Positions 1 to 8,604 of a DNA stretch of 64,000 nucleotides are shown in pieces. The position numbers were made by a program, and so were the translations under genes. The first letter of the stretch is position 1, and the number at the start of each line of letters is the position of its first letter. The notes beneath the pieces were generated by a model. That model did no database searches, had not been told where the DNA came from, and saw only the letters and a list, made by a program, of their open reading frames with translations. Origin of the DNA: Ciceribacter sichuanensis (GTDB lineage: Bacteria; Pseudomonadota; Alphaproteobacteria; Rhizobiales; Rhizobiaceae); NCBI RefSeq assembly GCF_024055605.1, contig NZ_JAMXLX010000010.1, positions 1 to 64,000 on the forward strand, given 5' to 3'.

Positions 1-60
1 CCGCCTCGTGCTCCTTCAGAATGCCGATAATCTGTTCGTCCGTGAAACGGTTGCGCTTCA
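1..60 (-). mobile_element. IS3-family transposase OrfA, 5' end only
   Basis: On the minus strand the first 20 codons read MKRNRFTDEQIIGILKEHE.., the usual N-terminus of an IS3-family OrfA (helix-turn-helix DNA-binding subunit). The start codon is ATG at 58-60, preceded by a purine-rich GGACCAGGGA stretch. The rest of the gene lies outside the window, so it cannot be told whether the element is intact. It points away from the fabF-like gene. Confidence 0.8.
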
Positions 61-125
61 TTCCCTGGTCCTCTCAATGGGCCAGAGCTTACTTCAAAAT
101 GGATTATGTCAACGGGGCAAGGTCA
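61..125 (-). repeat. Probable terminal end of the IS3-type element
   Basis: Downstream of the OrfA start, the minus strand ends in TGACCTTGCCCCGTTGAC.., a TG-initiated terminus of the kind seen at IS3-family ends. The element boundary is therefore placed near 125. The partner inverted repeat is outside the window, so the exact end is inferred. Confidence 0.5.
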
Positions 126-227
126 TCTCGGCAATCTGACGGAAGCAAACTCGTAGGTGGCCGTTCGCCTGCGAGTCATGCATGGCCGCTTTCTCGATGA
201 TTACCTTTGAAACCGGTTTGCTTCAGT

Positions 228-1526
228 TCAGCTAGTGGAAGGTGAGCGTCCCGAACTGCCACCCGGCCAACGCTTGAAAATGGCGCTGGCATTAACCCCG
301 CCGAAGCCAAAACCATTCGTTATCGCGTACCCGGTATCAAGGCTGCGCTTCTGGTTGGCCACGATATCGATGCCCTCGGTTTCAGGATCGGGATCGTTCA
401 GGTTCAGGGTCGGCGGCGCGGTCTGGTTCTGAAGCGCCAGGATCGCGAAGATAGCTTCCAGTCCTCCGGCCGCGCCTAGCAAATGTCCCGTCGCCGATTT
501 GGTCCCGCTGACTACAACCGATCTGTCGGAACCGAACACACTCTTGATGGCCCTGATTTCCCCAAGGTCCCCGACCGGAGTGGACGTTGCGTGCGCGTTC
601 AGATGGCCTATCTCACGCGCGGAAATGCCGGCCTGCGCGATGGCGATTTCCATGGCTCGGCGCGCACCGTTTCCGTCCTCCGGCCCGGAGGTGATGTGAT
701 GGGCATCGGCTGTCGTTCCGTATCCGACGAGTTCGGCTAGTGGCGTGGCACCTCGCGCCAGCGCATGGCTCAGGGCTTCAATGACCAGAATCCCGGCTCC
801 TTCTCCCATGACGAAGCCATCACGCCTCGCGTCGAAGGGGCGGGATGCCTGACCCGGCGTTTCGTTGAAGCCAGTCGAAAGAGATCGGGCGGCAGCAAAA
901 CCCCCAAGACTGACGATGTTCATGCAGGCCTCTGTCCCGCCGCAAATCGCGATGTCGGCCTCGTTTGCGCGGATCAGCCTTGCAGCATCGCCGATTGCCT
1001 GGACACCGGCAGCGCACGCGGTGACAGGCGCACCGAGCGGGCCTTTGAAGCCATGGCGGATCGACACCTGGCCGGCTGCGAGGTTGACGAGAAACGACGG
1101 TATCGTAAACGGCGAAAGACGACGGACGCCGCGTTGGTCGACGGTGCGAACCGCATCGGTGATGGCAGGAAAGCCGCCGATGCCTGACGCGATAATTGTC
1201 GCGGTTCGCAGCCGGTCTTCATTCGAGTTCGGCTTCCAGTTCGCCTGTGCGAGAGCCTCGTCTGCGGCAGACAACGCAAAAAATATGAACCTGTCCACCT
1301 TGCGTTGGTCCTTCGGAGCCATGACCTTGTCTGGATCAAAACCGCCTTTCGGATCTTCGGCGATCGAGGGCACGACCCCTCCAACTTTCGCAGGAAGATC
1401 CCCAACGATCTCATCTCCCAGTCGACGAATTCCACTTTGACCCGCAAGAAGCCGCGTCCAGGAAATCCCGACATTTGCACCAAGGGGGCTCACAGCACCC
1501 ATTCCTGTGACAACAATACGACGCAT
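228..1526 (-). CDS. Beta-ketoacyl-ACP synthase II-like protein (FabF family)
   Basis: A 432-residue condensing enzyme expected to join malonyl-ACP to an acyl-ACP in the cytoplasm. The triad is visible: Cys171 in TACAAG, His312 in NAHATSTPVGD and His348 in GHLLGAAGG, with Lys343 in GTKSATGH. The length is normal for FabF (about 410-430). The ATG at 1526 follows AGGTGG at good spacing, so it is preferred over the GTG nine bases upstream. The gene stands alone between an IS end and a TetR gene, with no acpP, fabG or fabD beside it. It is therefore probably an accessory paralogue (modified lipid or specialised acyl chain) rather than the housekeeping enzyme. The acyl substrate cannot be read from the sequence. 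Confidence 0.88.
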   Translation of the reverse strand: MRRIVVTGMGAVSPLGANVGISWTRLLAGQSGIRRLGDEIVGDLPAKVGGVVPSIAEDPKGGFDPDKVMAPKDQRKVDRFIFFALSAADEALAQANWKPNSNEDRLRTATIIASGIGGFPAITDAVRTVDQRGVRRLSPFTIPSFLVNLAAGQVSIRHGFKGPLGAPVTACAAGVQAIGDAARLIRANEADIAICGGTEACMNIVSLGGFAAARSLSTGFNETPGQASRPFDARRDGFVMGEGAGILVIEALSHALARGATPLAELVGYGTTADAHHITSGPEDGNGARRAMEIAIAQAGISAREIGHLNAHATSTPVGDLGEIRAIKSVFGSDRSVVVSGTKSATGHLLGAAGGLEAIFAILALQNQTAPPTLNLNDPDPETEGIDIVANQKRSLDTGYAITNGFGFGGVNASAIFKRWPGGSSGRSPSTS

Positions 1527-1693
1527 ACTTTCCACCTGTCTTCAATTAAAAAATGGCATGCCTTCGGTATCCTGACCGACTATGGGGTCAGCGCCTGTTG
1601 TCGGACATGCAGTTTATCCAGTACCTTCGGAGCTTCGCAGATAACCCAGTGACCGAACTCCGCTCAATTCAAGCCAGTTCGTCGGATCCGGCT

Positions 1694-2278
1694 TCAGGCA
1701 ACGCTGTCGCTGCGCGCAATGCGCCTGACCTCGCCTGCTACGGCATCAAGGATGCCTTGCGAAATGGTCTCGTCCTCCATGATCCGTGACAGCGTCACCG
1801 CGCCCACCATCAGCGACAGTATCGCCATAGCCCTGCTGCTTGGTTCGGAGGTCTTGTTGTCGCCCAGCAACTCATCCAATACCTCGAAGTGTGCAAGGAT
1901 ACCGTCTTCAAATGGCCGCCTGACGTCCAAGCTCTGGCGGGCCGCGTCGGATCCCAGTGCGACCAGGGGGCAGCCTTCTGCTTTTTCTCCCCTGTGATCC
2001 TTCGAGAGATAGAACGCCATCACAGCTTCGAGAGGATCGGAGTCGTCCGCCGCTGCTGACCATCGCCTCGTGGCGCTTTCCATTGCACGTCTCGACGCAA
2101 GTTCGGCGAGATGGTCTTTCGACGCGAACTGCTTGTAGAACCCGCCCTGCGTCAAGCCGGCACCCTTCATCAAATCCTTCAGGCCAATCCCGTCAAAACC
2201 ATACTCGCGAAACAGACGGCTTGCGACGTTGATAACGGTTTCCCGATTTTCTTCAGCCTGTGCCCTGCTCACTCTCAT
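1694..2278 (-). CDS. TetR/AcrR-family transcriptional repressor
   Basis: A 194-residue regulator with an N-terminal TetR helix-turn-helix (about residues 8-55, including LFREYGFDGIGLKDLMKGAGLTQGGFYKQF) and a ligand-binding C-terminal domain. ATG at 2278 has GGAG six bases upstream, while a longer reading would need a TTG at 2290. It is divergent from the RND efflux genes, with about 100 bp between start codons containing symmetric sites. The natural inference is that it represses the pump and itself, and is released by a pump substrate. Confidence 0.9.
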   Translation of the reverse strand: MRVSRAQAEENRETVINVASRLFREYGFDGIGLKDLMKGAGLTQGGFYKQFASKDHLAELASRRAMESATRRWSAAADDSDPLEAVMAFYLSKDHRGEKAEGCPLVALGSDAARQSLDVRRPFEDGILAHFEVLDELLGDNKTSEPSSRAMAILSLMVGAVTLSRIMEDETISQGILDAVAGEVRRIARSDSVA

Positions 2279-2290
2279 ATCGATCTCCAA

Positions 2291-2341
2291 TTAGATTTCT
2301 ATTGACATCTATAACAGCAATAGAGTTAGATCGCAATCTAA
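2291..2341. promoter_or_regulatory. Divergent promoter/operator between tetR and RND genes
   Basis: The gap holds a perfect 6-4-6 palindrome TTAGAT-CGCA-ATCTAA (2326-2341), a second TTAGAT copy at 2291-2296, and an inverted pair CTATTG...CAATAG. A plus-strand promoter can be drawn as TTGACA (2302-2307), 18 bp, TTAGAT (2326-2331). A minus-strand one is TTGCGA, 17 bp, TATAGA (2336-2308). Both overlap the palindrome, as expected for a TetR-type operator. Promoter strength and binding are inferred. Confidence 0.6.
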
Positions 2342-2375
2342 TTCGTTGAGGCTGCTGGTCAAGAGAGAACTGAAA

Positions 2376-3488
2376 ATGAAACGCAAACATGTCCTGGCCC
2401 TAACCGGTCTTGTCGCAGTGGCTGGCACAGCCGGTGCCTTTTTCCTGATGGTCGAGCCCCAGAAACAAACAGCCGTGGCGGTGGACCCCAGGACAACCTC
2501 CCCCTTGGTGAGAGTGGCGCAGGCGACCGCGACCAGCACGGCGGAGCGCTCATTTACGGGAACGGTTGCCTCACGCGTCCAGAGCAATCTGGGCTTTCGT
2601 GTGCCGGGCAAGATTGTTGAGCGAATGGTCGATGTGGGCCAGTCGGTGGTCCAAGGTCAGGCACTGATGCGAATCGACGAAACCGACCTGCAGCTGGCGC
2701 TCACGGCCAGGCGAAATGCGGTCACGGCAGCACGCGCTGTGCTGGTCCAGGCGCAGGCGGACGAGAAACGCTATGCTGTTCTGGTGAAGAACGGCCTGGC
2801 TGCCACTCCGCAGCGATACGAACAGGCAAAGGCGGCTCTCGATACGGCCGGCGCCCAACTGGCTGCCGCTGAAGCGGACGCCGAGGTGGCTGAGAACGCG
2901 GCAACCTACACAATTCTGCGGGCAGATTCGGACGGAACGGTCGTCGCCACGTTCGGGGACCCGGGGCAAGTGGTGACTGCGGGCCAGACAGTGGTTGAAC
3001 TGGCAAAGGCAGGTCCGCGAGAAGCGGTTGTCTGGTTGCCTGAGACCTTGCGTCCCGAAGTCGGATCAGAGGCGCAGGCAAGTGTCTACGGTAACAATGG
3101 CCTCAGCGGGAAAGCCAGGTTGCGTCAGATCTCCGATTCTGCCGACGCGCAGACCCGAACCTACGAGGCACGATATGTCCTGGAAGGTCCTGCTGCCTCT
3201 GCTCCGCTTGGCGCGACGGTCACGGTCAGTATTCTGGATGCGGATCGCCAGTCAGAGGTTGCCGTCCCGGTGGGTTCTATCCTCAATGACGGCACCCGGA
3301 CAGGTGTGTGGGTCATCAACGGATCCTCGGCTGTCACGTTCACACCGATTGAAGTGAAGCGGATCGGCGAAGAGACCGCGTTTGTCACGGGGATCGAGGT
3401 TGGCCAGCAGGTCGTCGCTCTCGGCGCGCATCTCCTTGAGGATGGCGCGACGGTCAGGACCGGCGTGCAGCGGGAGGTGGCCAACTGA
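2376..3488 (+). CDS. RND efflux periplasmic adaptor (HlyD/MFP family)
   Basis: A 370-residue membrane fusion protein linking an inner-membrane RND pump to an outer-membrane channel. It has an N-terminal signal/anchor segment (about 5-25), then biotinyl-lipoyl-like and beta-barrel parts, with a coiled-coil hairpin rich in Ala, Arg and Gln around 110-165. ATG at 2376 has AAGAGAGA upstream. The in-frame TTG at 2346 lies in the promoter region and is less likely. It overlaps the pump gene by one base (TGATG), indicating translational coupling. No outer-membrane factor gene is present nearby, so a TolC-type channel encoded elsewhere must be used. Confidence 0.9.
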   Translation: MKRKHVLALTGLVAVAGTAGAFFLMVEPQKQTAVAVDPRTTSPLVRVAQATATSTAERSFTGTVASRVQSNLGFRVPGKIVERMVDVGQSVVQGQALMRIDETDLQLALTARRNAVTAARAVLVQAQADEKRYAVLVKNGLAATPQRYEQAKAALDTAGAQLAAAEADAEVAENAATYTILRADSDGTVVATFGDPGQVVTAGQTVVELAKAGPREAVVWLPETLRPEVGSEAQASVYGNNGLSGKARLRQISDSADAQTRTYEARYVLEGPAASAPLGATVTVSILDADRQSEVAVPVGSILNDGTRTGVWVINGSSAVTFTPIEVKRIGEETAFVTGIEVGQQVVALGAHLLEDGATVRTGVQREVAN

Positions 3489-6400
3489 TGAGCTTCAATC
3501 TCTCCGCCATTGCCGTTCGCGAACGTGCCATTACCTTGTTCTTCATCGTCCTGCTTGCCGCTGCGGGCGTCTACGCCTTCGTCAAGCTGGGGCGAGCCGA
3601 GGATCCATCCTTCACCATCAAAACCATGACCGTTACGTCGGTTTGGCCAGGTGCCACTGCCCGCGAAATGCAGGACCTCGTTGCCGAGCCGCTTGAGAAG
3701 CGTATCCAGGAACTCACCTGGTATGATCGTGTCGAGACGACAACGCGGCCGGGTTACGCGTTCCTTACGGTCACGCTGAAGGACAATACGCCGGCCTCTG
3801 CCGTTGACGAGGAGTTCTATCAAGCTCGCAAAAAGCTCGGTGACGAAGCCCGGAATCTCCCCCCAGGCGTGATGGGTCCGTTCGTGAACGACGAGTATTC
3901 CGATGTGAGCTTCGGTCTCTATGCTCTCAAGGCAAAGGGCCTGCCGATGCGCGACCTCGTGCGTCAGGCCGAAGTCATTCGCCAGGATCTGTTGCACGTT
4001 CCCGGTATCAAGAAGATCAACATCATCGGCGAGCGCCCCGAACAGATCTTCGTCGAGTTCTCCTTCGCCAAGCTTGCAACGCTTGGCATATCCGCTCAGG
4101 ATATCGCCGCAGCCTTGCAAAGACAGAATACCGTCACGCCCGCGGGTGCAATCGACACAAGAGGGCCTCAGGTCTTCATCCGGTTTGATGGCGCTTATAA
4201 CAGTGTACAGGCGATTGCCGACACCCCGATCGCTGTTGGTGGACGAACGCTCAAACTCTCCGATCTGGCGGAGGTACGGCGCGGCTATCAGGATCCTGCG
4301 ACCTATATTATTCGCCACGAAGGCGAGCCGACAATCATGCTGGGTGCCGTGATGCAGGCTGGCTGGAACGGTCTTGATCTCGGCAAGGCACTTGAAGCGC
4401 GCTCGAATGCGATCTCGCAGACATTGCCGCTGGGCATGTCGCTTACCAAAGTCAGCGATCAGGCCGTCAACATCGACGAGGCCGTCGGCGAATTCATGCT
4501 CAAGTTCGCGATGGCGCTGGGTGTGGTTCTGTTCGTAAGCCTGATTGCACTCGGCTGGCGTGTCGGCATCGTCGTGGCGCTTACCGTGCCGCTCACCCTT
4601 GCGGTCGTCTTTCTGATCATGCTGGAAACTGGTCGCTTTTTTGACCGCATCACACTCGGCGCTCTTATTCTGGCGCTCGGGCTGCTCGTTGACGACGCCA
4701 TCATCGCCATTGAGGTGATGGTCGTAAAAATGGAAGAGGGCATGGACCGCATCAAGGCGGCCGCCTATGCTTGGAGCCACACGGCTGCACCGATGCTGTC
4801 TGGCACCCTGGTAACGATTATCGGACTGATGCCTGTGGGTTTCGCCAAGTCGACCGCTGGCGAGTACGCCGGCAATATCTTCTGGGTCGTGGGTTTTGCT
4901 CTGATCGTTTCCTGGATCGTCGCCGTGACGTTTACGCCTTATCTGGGTGTTAAAATGTTGCCCGAAATCAAGCCCGTCGAGGGCGGACACCACGCCATCT
5001 ACGATACACCCAACTACCGCCGCCTGCGCTCACTCATCGAGTTTGCGGTCCGCCACAAGTTTCTAACCTGTGCAGTGGTCGGTGTCACTATGGCCGTGTC
5101 GGTCGTCGGCATGGGAAGTGTCAAGCAGCAGTTCTTCCCGACCTCTGATCGACCTGAGGTACTGGTCGAAGTGCGCATGCCCGAAGGCACGAGCATTGAA
5201 GCGACGACATCAGCGGTGAAGAAAGTCGAAGACTGGCTGCAGACACAGCCGGAAACAAAAATCGTTACCAGCTACATGGGGCAGGGCGCCCCTCGGTTCT
5301 TCTTTGCCATGGCACCGGAATTGCCTGACCCCGCCTTCGCCAAGATCGTCGTGCTGACCCCCGATGCCCATGCACGAGAAGATCTGAAGCACCGTCTTCG
5401 AGGCGTAATTGCGGAGGGTCTCGTTCCGGAGGCTTCCGTGCGTGTGACCCAACTCGTCTTCGGTCCCTACACGCCATTTCCCGTGGAGTTCCGGATCATG
5501 GGACCGGATCAGGATGAGCTCTACAGGATCTCCGAAAAGGCTCTGGCCCTCATGAAGACCGTTCCCGATGTCCGGCAGGCGAACCGCGATTGGGGCAACC
5601 GAACACCTGTTCTACGATTTGTTCCCGACCAGGAAAGGCTCAATCTGATTGGCCTTTCACCTTCGGAAGCAGCCCAGCAGATGCAGATGCTGCTCAGCGG
5701 CATTCCTGTTACGCAGGTGCGTGACAACATCCGCAACGTCCCTGTCGTTGCGCGAAGCGCGGGCGAGAACCGCCTCGACCCTTCGCGGCTTGCCGACTTC
5801 TCGCTGATGAGCAGGGATGGTCGCCCGGTTCCGCTGGATCAACTCGGCCATTCCGAGATTCGGTTCGAGGAGCCGATCCTGAAACGTCGCGACCGTATCC
5901 CGGTCATCACGATCCGCTCGGACATCAATGAGGCGACGCAACCACCGGAGGTTTCGAAGCAGGTGTTGAAGGCTCTGCAGCCGCTGATAGCATCGCTTCC
6001 GGTCGGATACCGTATCGAGATGGGCGGCAACATCGAGGAATCACTTAAGGCGAATGTCGCCCTTGTTCAGGTCTTTCCGCTGATGATTGCCGCAACATTG
6101 ATCGTCATCATCCTGCAGGTTCGTAGTCTGTCGACCATGACGATGGTGATGTTGACGGCGCCGCTTGGTCTTGCCGGCGTTGTCCCGACCTTGCTCCTGT
6201 TCAATCAACCCTTCGGATTTAACGCAATCCTGGGGCTGATCGGACTGGCAGGGATCCTAATGCGTAACACGCTGATCTTGACCGAGCAGATCAAGGAGAA
6301 CCAGGCGGCTGGTCTCGATGACTACCATGCTGTCATCGAAGCGACCGTCCAGCGGACACGCCCCGTCATTCTGACGGCACTCGCGGCAATCCTGGCGTTC

Positions 6401-6607
6401 ATTCCGCTGACCCATTCGGTGTTTTGGGGATCGATGGCCTACACGCTGATCGGGGGAACTGCTGCAGGAACGGCAATGATCCTGCTCTTCCTCCCCGCCC
6501 TCTATGCTGTGTGGTTTCGGATAAGACCGCGGAAAACTGGAGGCCATCAGCAAAAAACGGATGAGGAGAGCGAACCGGGGTACGCACCGGCGATGGCTGC
6601 GGAATAG
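3488..6607 (+). CDS. RND multidrug-type efflux pump, inner-membrane permease
   Basis: A 1039-residue AcrB/MdtB-class proton-driven pump with the expected twelve membrane segments and two large periplasmic loops. TM4 carries the paired acidic residues in GLLVDDAIIAIE, the proton-relay Asp pair of RND transporters. Early motifs (WPGATAREMQDLVAEPLEKRIQ) match the porter domain. Length is standard for HAE-1 pumps. It forms a two-gene operon with the adaptor, probably controlled by the divergent TetR. Substrate is unknown. Confidence 0.93.
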   Translation: MSFNLSAIAVRERAITLFFIVLLAAAGVYAFVKLGRAEDPSFTIKTMTVTSVWPGATAREMQDLVAEPLEKRIQELTWYDRVETTTRPGYAFLTVTLKDNTPASAVDEEFYQARKKLGDEARNLPPGVMGPFVNDEYSDVSFGLYALKAKGLPMRDLVRQAEVIRQDLLHVPGIKKINIIGERPEQIFVEFSFAKLATLGISAQDIAAALQRQNTVTPAGAIDTRGPQVFIRFDGAYNSVQAIADTPIAVGGRTLKLSDLAEVRRGYQDPATYIIRHEGEPTIMLGAVMQAGWNGLDLGKALEARSNAISQTLPLGMSLTKVSDQAVNIDEAVGEFMLKFAMALGVVLFVSLIALGWRVGIVVALTVPLTLAVVFLIMLETGRFFDRITLGALILALGLLVDDAIIAIEVMVVKMEEGMDRIKAAAYAWSHTAAPMLSGTLVTIIGLMPVGFAKSTAGEYAGNIFWVVGFALIVSWIVAVTFTPYLGVKMLPEIKPVEGGHHAIYDTPNYRRLRSLIEFAVRHKFLTCAVVGVTMAVSVVGMGSVKQQFFPTSDRPEVLVEVRMPEGTSIEATTSAVKKVEDWLQTQPETKIVTSYMGQGAPRFFFAMAPELPDPAFAKIVVLTPDAHAREDLKHRLRGVIAEGLVPEASVRVTQLVFGPYTPFPVEFRIMGPDQDELYRISEKALALMKTVPDVRQANRDWGNRTPVLRFVPDQERLNLIGLSPSEAAQQMQMLLSGIPVTQVRDNIRNVPVVARSAGENRLDPSRLADFSLMSRDGRPVPLDQLGHSEIRFEEPILKRRDRIPVITIRSDINEATQPPEVSKQVLKALQPLIASLPVGYRIEMGGNIEESLKANVALVQVFPLMIAATLIVIILQVRSLSTMTMVMLTAPLGLAGVVPTLLLFNQPFGFNAILGLIGLAGILMRNTLILTEQIKENQAAGLDDYHAVIEATVQRTRPVILTALAAILAFIPLTHSVFWGSMAYTLIGGTAAGTAMILLFLPALYAVWFRIRPRKTGGHQQKTDEESEPGYAPAMAAE

Positions 6608-6774
6608 GACATGCTCGCGACAACGATTGGTCCCTCTCTTTGCCTCAGCGTATCTAGACACGCTTCGTGCCGGTATTCGTCGCCCATTGGACGTGCTTCG
6701 GAACCATGGATCACAAGAGGCACCGGGATCTCGGCGGCAGAGGGGCTATGCCTCCAACGAAACTGACATTGCCG

Positions 6775-6873
6775 TTATGCAAGAAAGGATTCTGGAGGTG
6801 GCGGAAAAACACTCTCGCCATCTCGAATACCGGGTAATGCTCCAGTAATGATGACGACCTTATCCTTCATCAT
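6775..6873 (-). pseudogene. Remnant of a short-chain dehydrogenase/reductase 5' end
   Basis: After an AGGAGA ribosome site, the minus strand starts MMKDKVVIITGA.., the classical beta1-Rossmann start of an SDR enzyme. The sequence breaks down at once: the nucleotide-binding TGxxxGxG reads TGALPGIRDG and the frame ends after 33 codons. No SDR continuation was found in the next 170 bases in any frame. It lies just downstream of the broken cyclophilin-like gene on the same strand, so it was probably the next gene of the same operon. Confidence 0.55.
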
Positions 6874-6895
6874 AATGATCTCCTGAGTTCCTGAA

Positions 6896-7377
6896 TTAGC
6901 GGATGCGCTCGATGCGGACGGGTTGGCGTGTAAGCCGTTCAAGCTCGGCCGCCGATGCTCTGTATTTTCCGATGTGAATGGTCTGGTTCGAAAAGCTGAT
7001 TCCGGAGGCGTTGTAGTAAAAGCCGAGATTGCCCCATGGTGCGAAGTAAATGAGATCGCATCTTCGGGATCGGAACCGGGCGAACCGTCAGTGGTCAGCT
7101 TGCGCTCGGAATAGCCAATCTTCTCGCGGCCGGCATATTCCTCTAGCCTGATCGTGACCGGCAGGAGGGAGAGCAAGTCGCGCACGGTGGGATTGTCTTT
7201 ACCGATCGTGACATCCACGCTGGTCGGGCCGGAGGTAAAGCGCACCACGGTGCCCGCGACCTCTTCGGTTTGTCCAGCCTCGGCATTCGAGTTTTGCGAA
7301 TAGGAAACTGCGACACCGGAGGCCATAACGAGGATTGCCAGAAGAAGCGCAGTCATGCGGCGATAGATCTTGGTCAT
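6896..7377 (-). pseudogene. Frameshifted exported cyclophilin-like fold protein
   Basis: ATG at 7377 follows AGGAG and opens a signal peptide (MTKIYRRMTALLLAILVMAS..). A domain resembling the cyclophilin-like fold family follows: VRDLLSLLP, then EEYAGREKIGYSERKL. The family's next block is APWGNLGFYYN. It is present but in a different frame, so a one-base change near 7056-7060 separates the halves. After the shift, the frame runs through IHIGKYRASAAELERL to a stop at 6896-6898. An intact product would need frameshift correction, so this is called a broken gene. A sequencing error is the main alternative. Confidence 0.7.
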
Positions 7378-7405
7378 TTCTCCTCTTCCATGGGAGGAAG
7401 AATGC

Positions 7406-7705
7406 CTGCATGCTCCTCTCTGCATACATCTTCTTCAGCCGACGGTTCTTATCCTCCAGAGCCTTCATCTGGCTGATCATCGACGCGTCAATGCCGCCGT
7501 ATTTGGATCGGCATTTGTATAAGGACGCCGTGCTCATTCCACGTTCCCGGCAAAGCTCGGGGACTGGGACACCACCTTCCGCCTGGTGAAGGATGGCAAG
7601 GATTTGTGCTTCGCTGAATCTGCTCGTCTTCATCAAAAACTCATCGACCATAAAGCGCGAGAAAATTCCACTTTTGAAGCCCGTTAATTGCCGGGGGGAT
7701 TACCA
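7406..7705 (-). mobile_element. Truncated IS3-family element (orfA fragment and one terminus)
   Basis: ATG at 7633 opens MKTSRFSEAQILAILHQAEG.., an IS3-family OrfA. The similarity continues through MKALEDKNRRLKKMYAERSMQ and then stops abruptly near 7406. OrfB is absent, and the W of the common YKWR motif is C (YKCRSK). The other side has the IS terminus (minus strand TGGTAATCCCCCCGGC.., ending about 7705). The element is therefore a dead remnant joined at one side to the cyclophilin-like gene and at the other to a LysR stub. Confidence 0.75.
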
Positions 7706-7708
7706 CGG

Positions 7709-7873
7709 GACGAGCTTAATGCCGGGCGGCTTGTTCACGTTCTGCCGGAATGGGATCTCGGCGCAATCGATCTCCACGCGGTTTTTGCTGCGGCGCGCGC
7801 GGCAAGGCCGGCGGCACGCGCGTTTGCAACATTTCTGGCTGAAGCCTTCAGGCGGGATTACGGGCGCATCTGA
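7709..7873 (+). pseudogene. LysR-family regulator, C-terminal stub
   Basis: Immediately beyond the IS terminus the plus strand reads DELNAGRLVHVLPEW, then HAVFAAARAARPAARAFATFLAE, and stops at 7871-7873. This pattern (residues of the effector domain followed by the last helix) is the usual C-terminus of LysR regulators. The upstream 80 percent of the gene is missing, apparently replaced by the IS element. No function is expected. Confidence 0.65.
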
Positions 7874-7898
7874 TACACGAAGGAAAAGTGGCCATGCG

Positions 7899-8534
7899 CT
7901 ATTCCGTGTCCGTCTTGCGCGCCCGATGGCTTTTGACCTTGTGGCGGTTGCCGCAGACCTCCATGGAGCACCACCGTCGCGATCCATTGCGTGAGCTGTC
8001 ATAGAAGACAAGGGTACAGGCATCGCCGGAGCAATGTCTGAGTCTTGCCGGCTCGAAGCCATCGGCGATGAAATTCGCAAAGTCGACGGTGATCTTGCCG
8101 ACCGCTGACAAAGGCTCGACGGGTGTCTGCCGGAAAGCGAGATGGCTCTCATGCGCGGACAACTCAGGAAATGTTGCGGCCTGACGCAAATGAGCATTGA
8201 TAACGCCGATCGCATCGGCCGGCAGCCGGTTTCCTTCGATCAGGGGATCGAACAGTCTGGTAAGTGCACTGCGCAATTCCCTCGCTTCCTCCGCCTCGGA
8301 AGTGGCGTCGGCCGCAGGCTCCAGCTCTGCTGCGACCGCCCATCTCTGCCAGCCCTCGGAGGAGGAGACGAGGTCTCCCAAGGCGTCGGATCTTGTGTTG
8401 ACGAGATCGATCCACAGCCTGCCGCCGAGAAACGGCATGCCTTCACGAAAATCGCCCGGGGGATGCTGGGTCACGATCAGAAACCTCTGTAACTCGGTTT
8501 GACGGTTACCGGCAACGTAGTCCTTCACGGCCAT
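7899..8534 (-). CDS. CGNR zinc-finger / ABATE-domain protein
   Basis: A 211-residue protein with an ABATE-type N-terminal region (starting FLGGRLWIDLVNTRSD) and a C-terminal zinc-finger segment: CSGDACTLVFYDSSRN..RRWCSMEVCGNRHK, containing the CGNR signature and Cys residues suited to metal binding. These proteins are thought to be stress-linked transcription regulators, but ligands are unknown. ATG at 8534 is chosen because a strong hairpin at 8571-8597 lies just upstream, which argues against the longer reading from 8591. It follows the hydrolase gene on the same strand and may regulate it. Confidence 0.82.
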   Translation of the reverse strand: MAVKDYVAGNRQTELQRFLIVTQHPPGDFREGMPFLGGRLWIDLVNTRSDALGDLVSSSEGWQRWAVAAELEPAADATSEAEEARELRSALTRLFDPLIEGNRLPADAIGVINAHLRQAATFPELSAHESHLAFRQTPVEPLSAVGKITVDFANFIADGFEPARLRHCSGDACTLVFYDSSRNGSRRWCSMEVCGNRHKVKSHRARKTDTE

Positions 8535-8570
8535 GTTAGAAAGCCGATAATACGATTTCCGACAGGCAGA

Positions 8571-8597
8571 CGGGAGGTGGGGCAGGGCCACCTCCCG
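8571..8597 (-). terminator. Hairpin between hydrolase and CGNR genes
   Basis: A perfect 10-bp stem (CGGGAGGTGG / CCACCTCCCG) with a 7-base loop lies directly after the hydrolase stop. There is no U-tract, so it may act as a processing or stabilising hairpin rather than a full rho-independent terminator. Confidence 0.6.
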
Positions 8598-8604
8598 AAG
8601 AGCA

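Noticed and set aside
3161-4993. Long minus-strand open frame (610 codons) opposite the RND genes
   Set aside because: Antisense to conserved adaptor and pump sequence; His/Asp/Arg-rich composition typical of a shadow frame.
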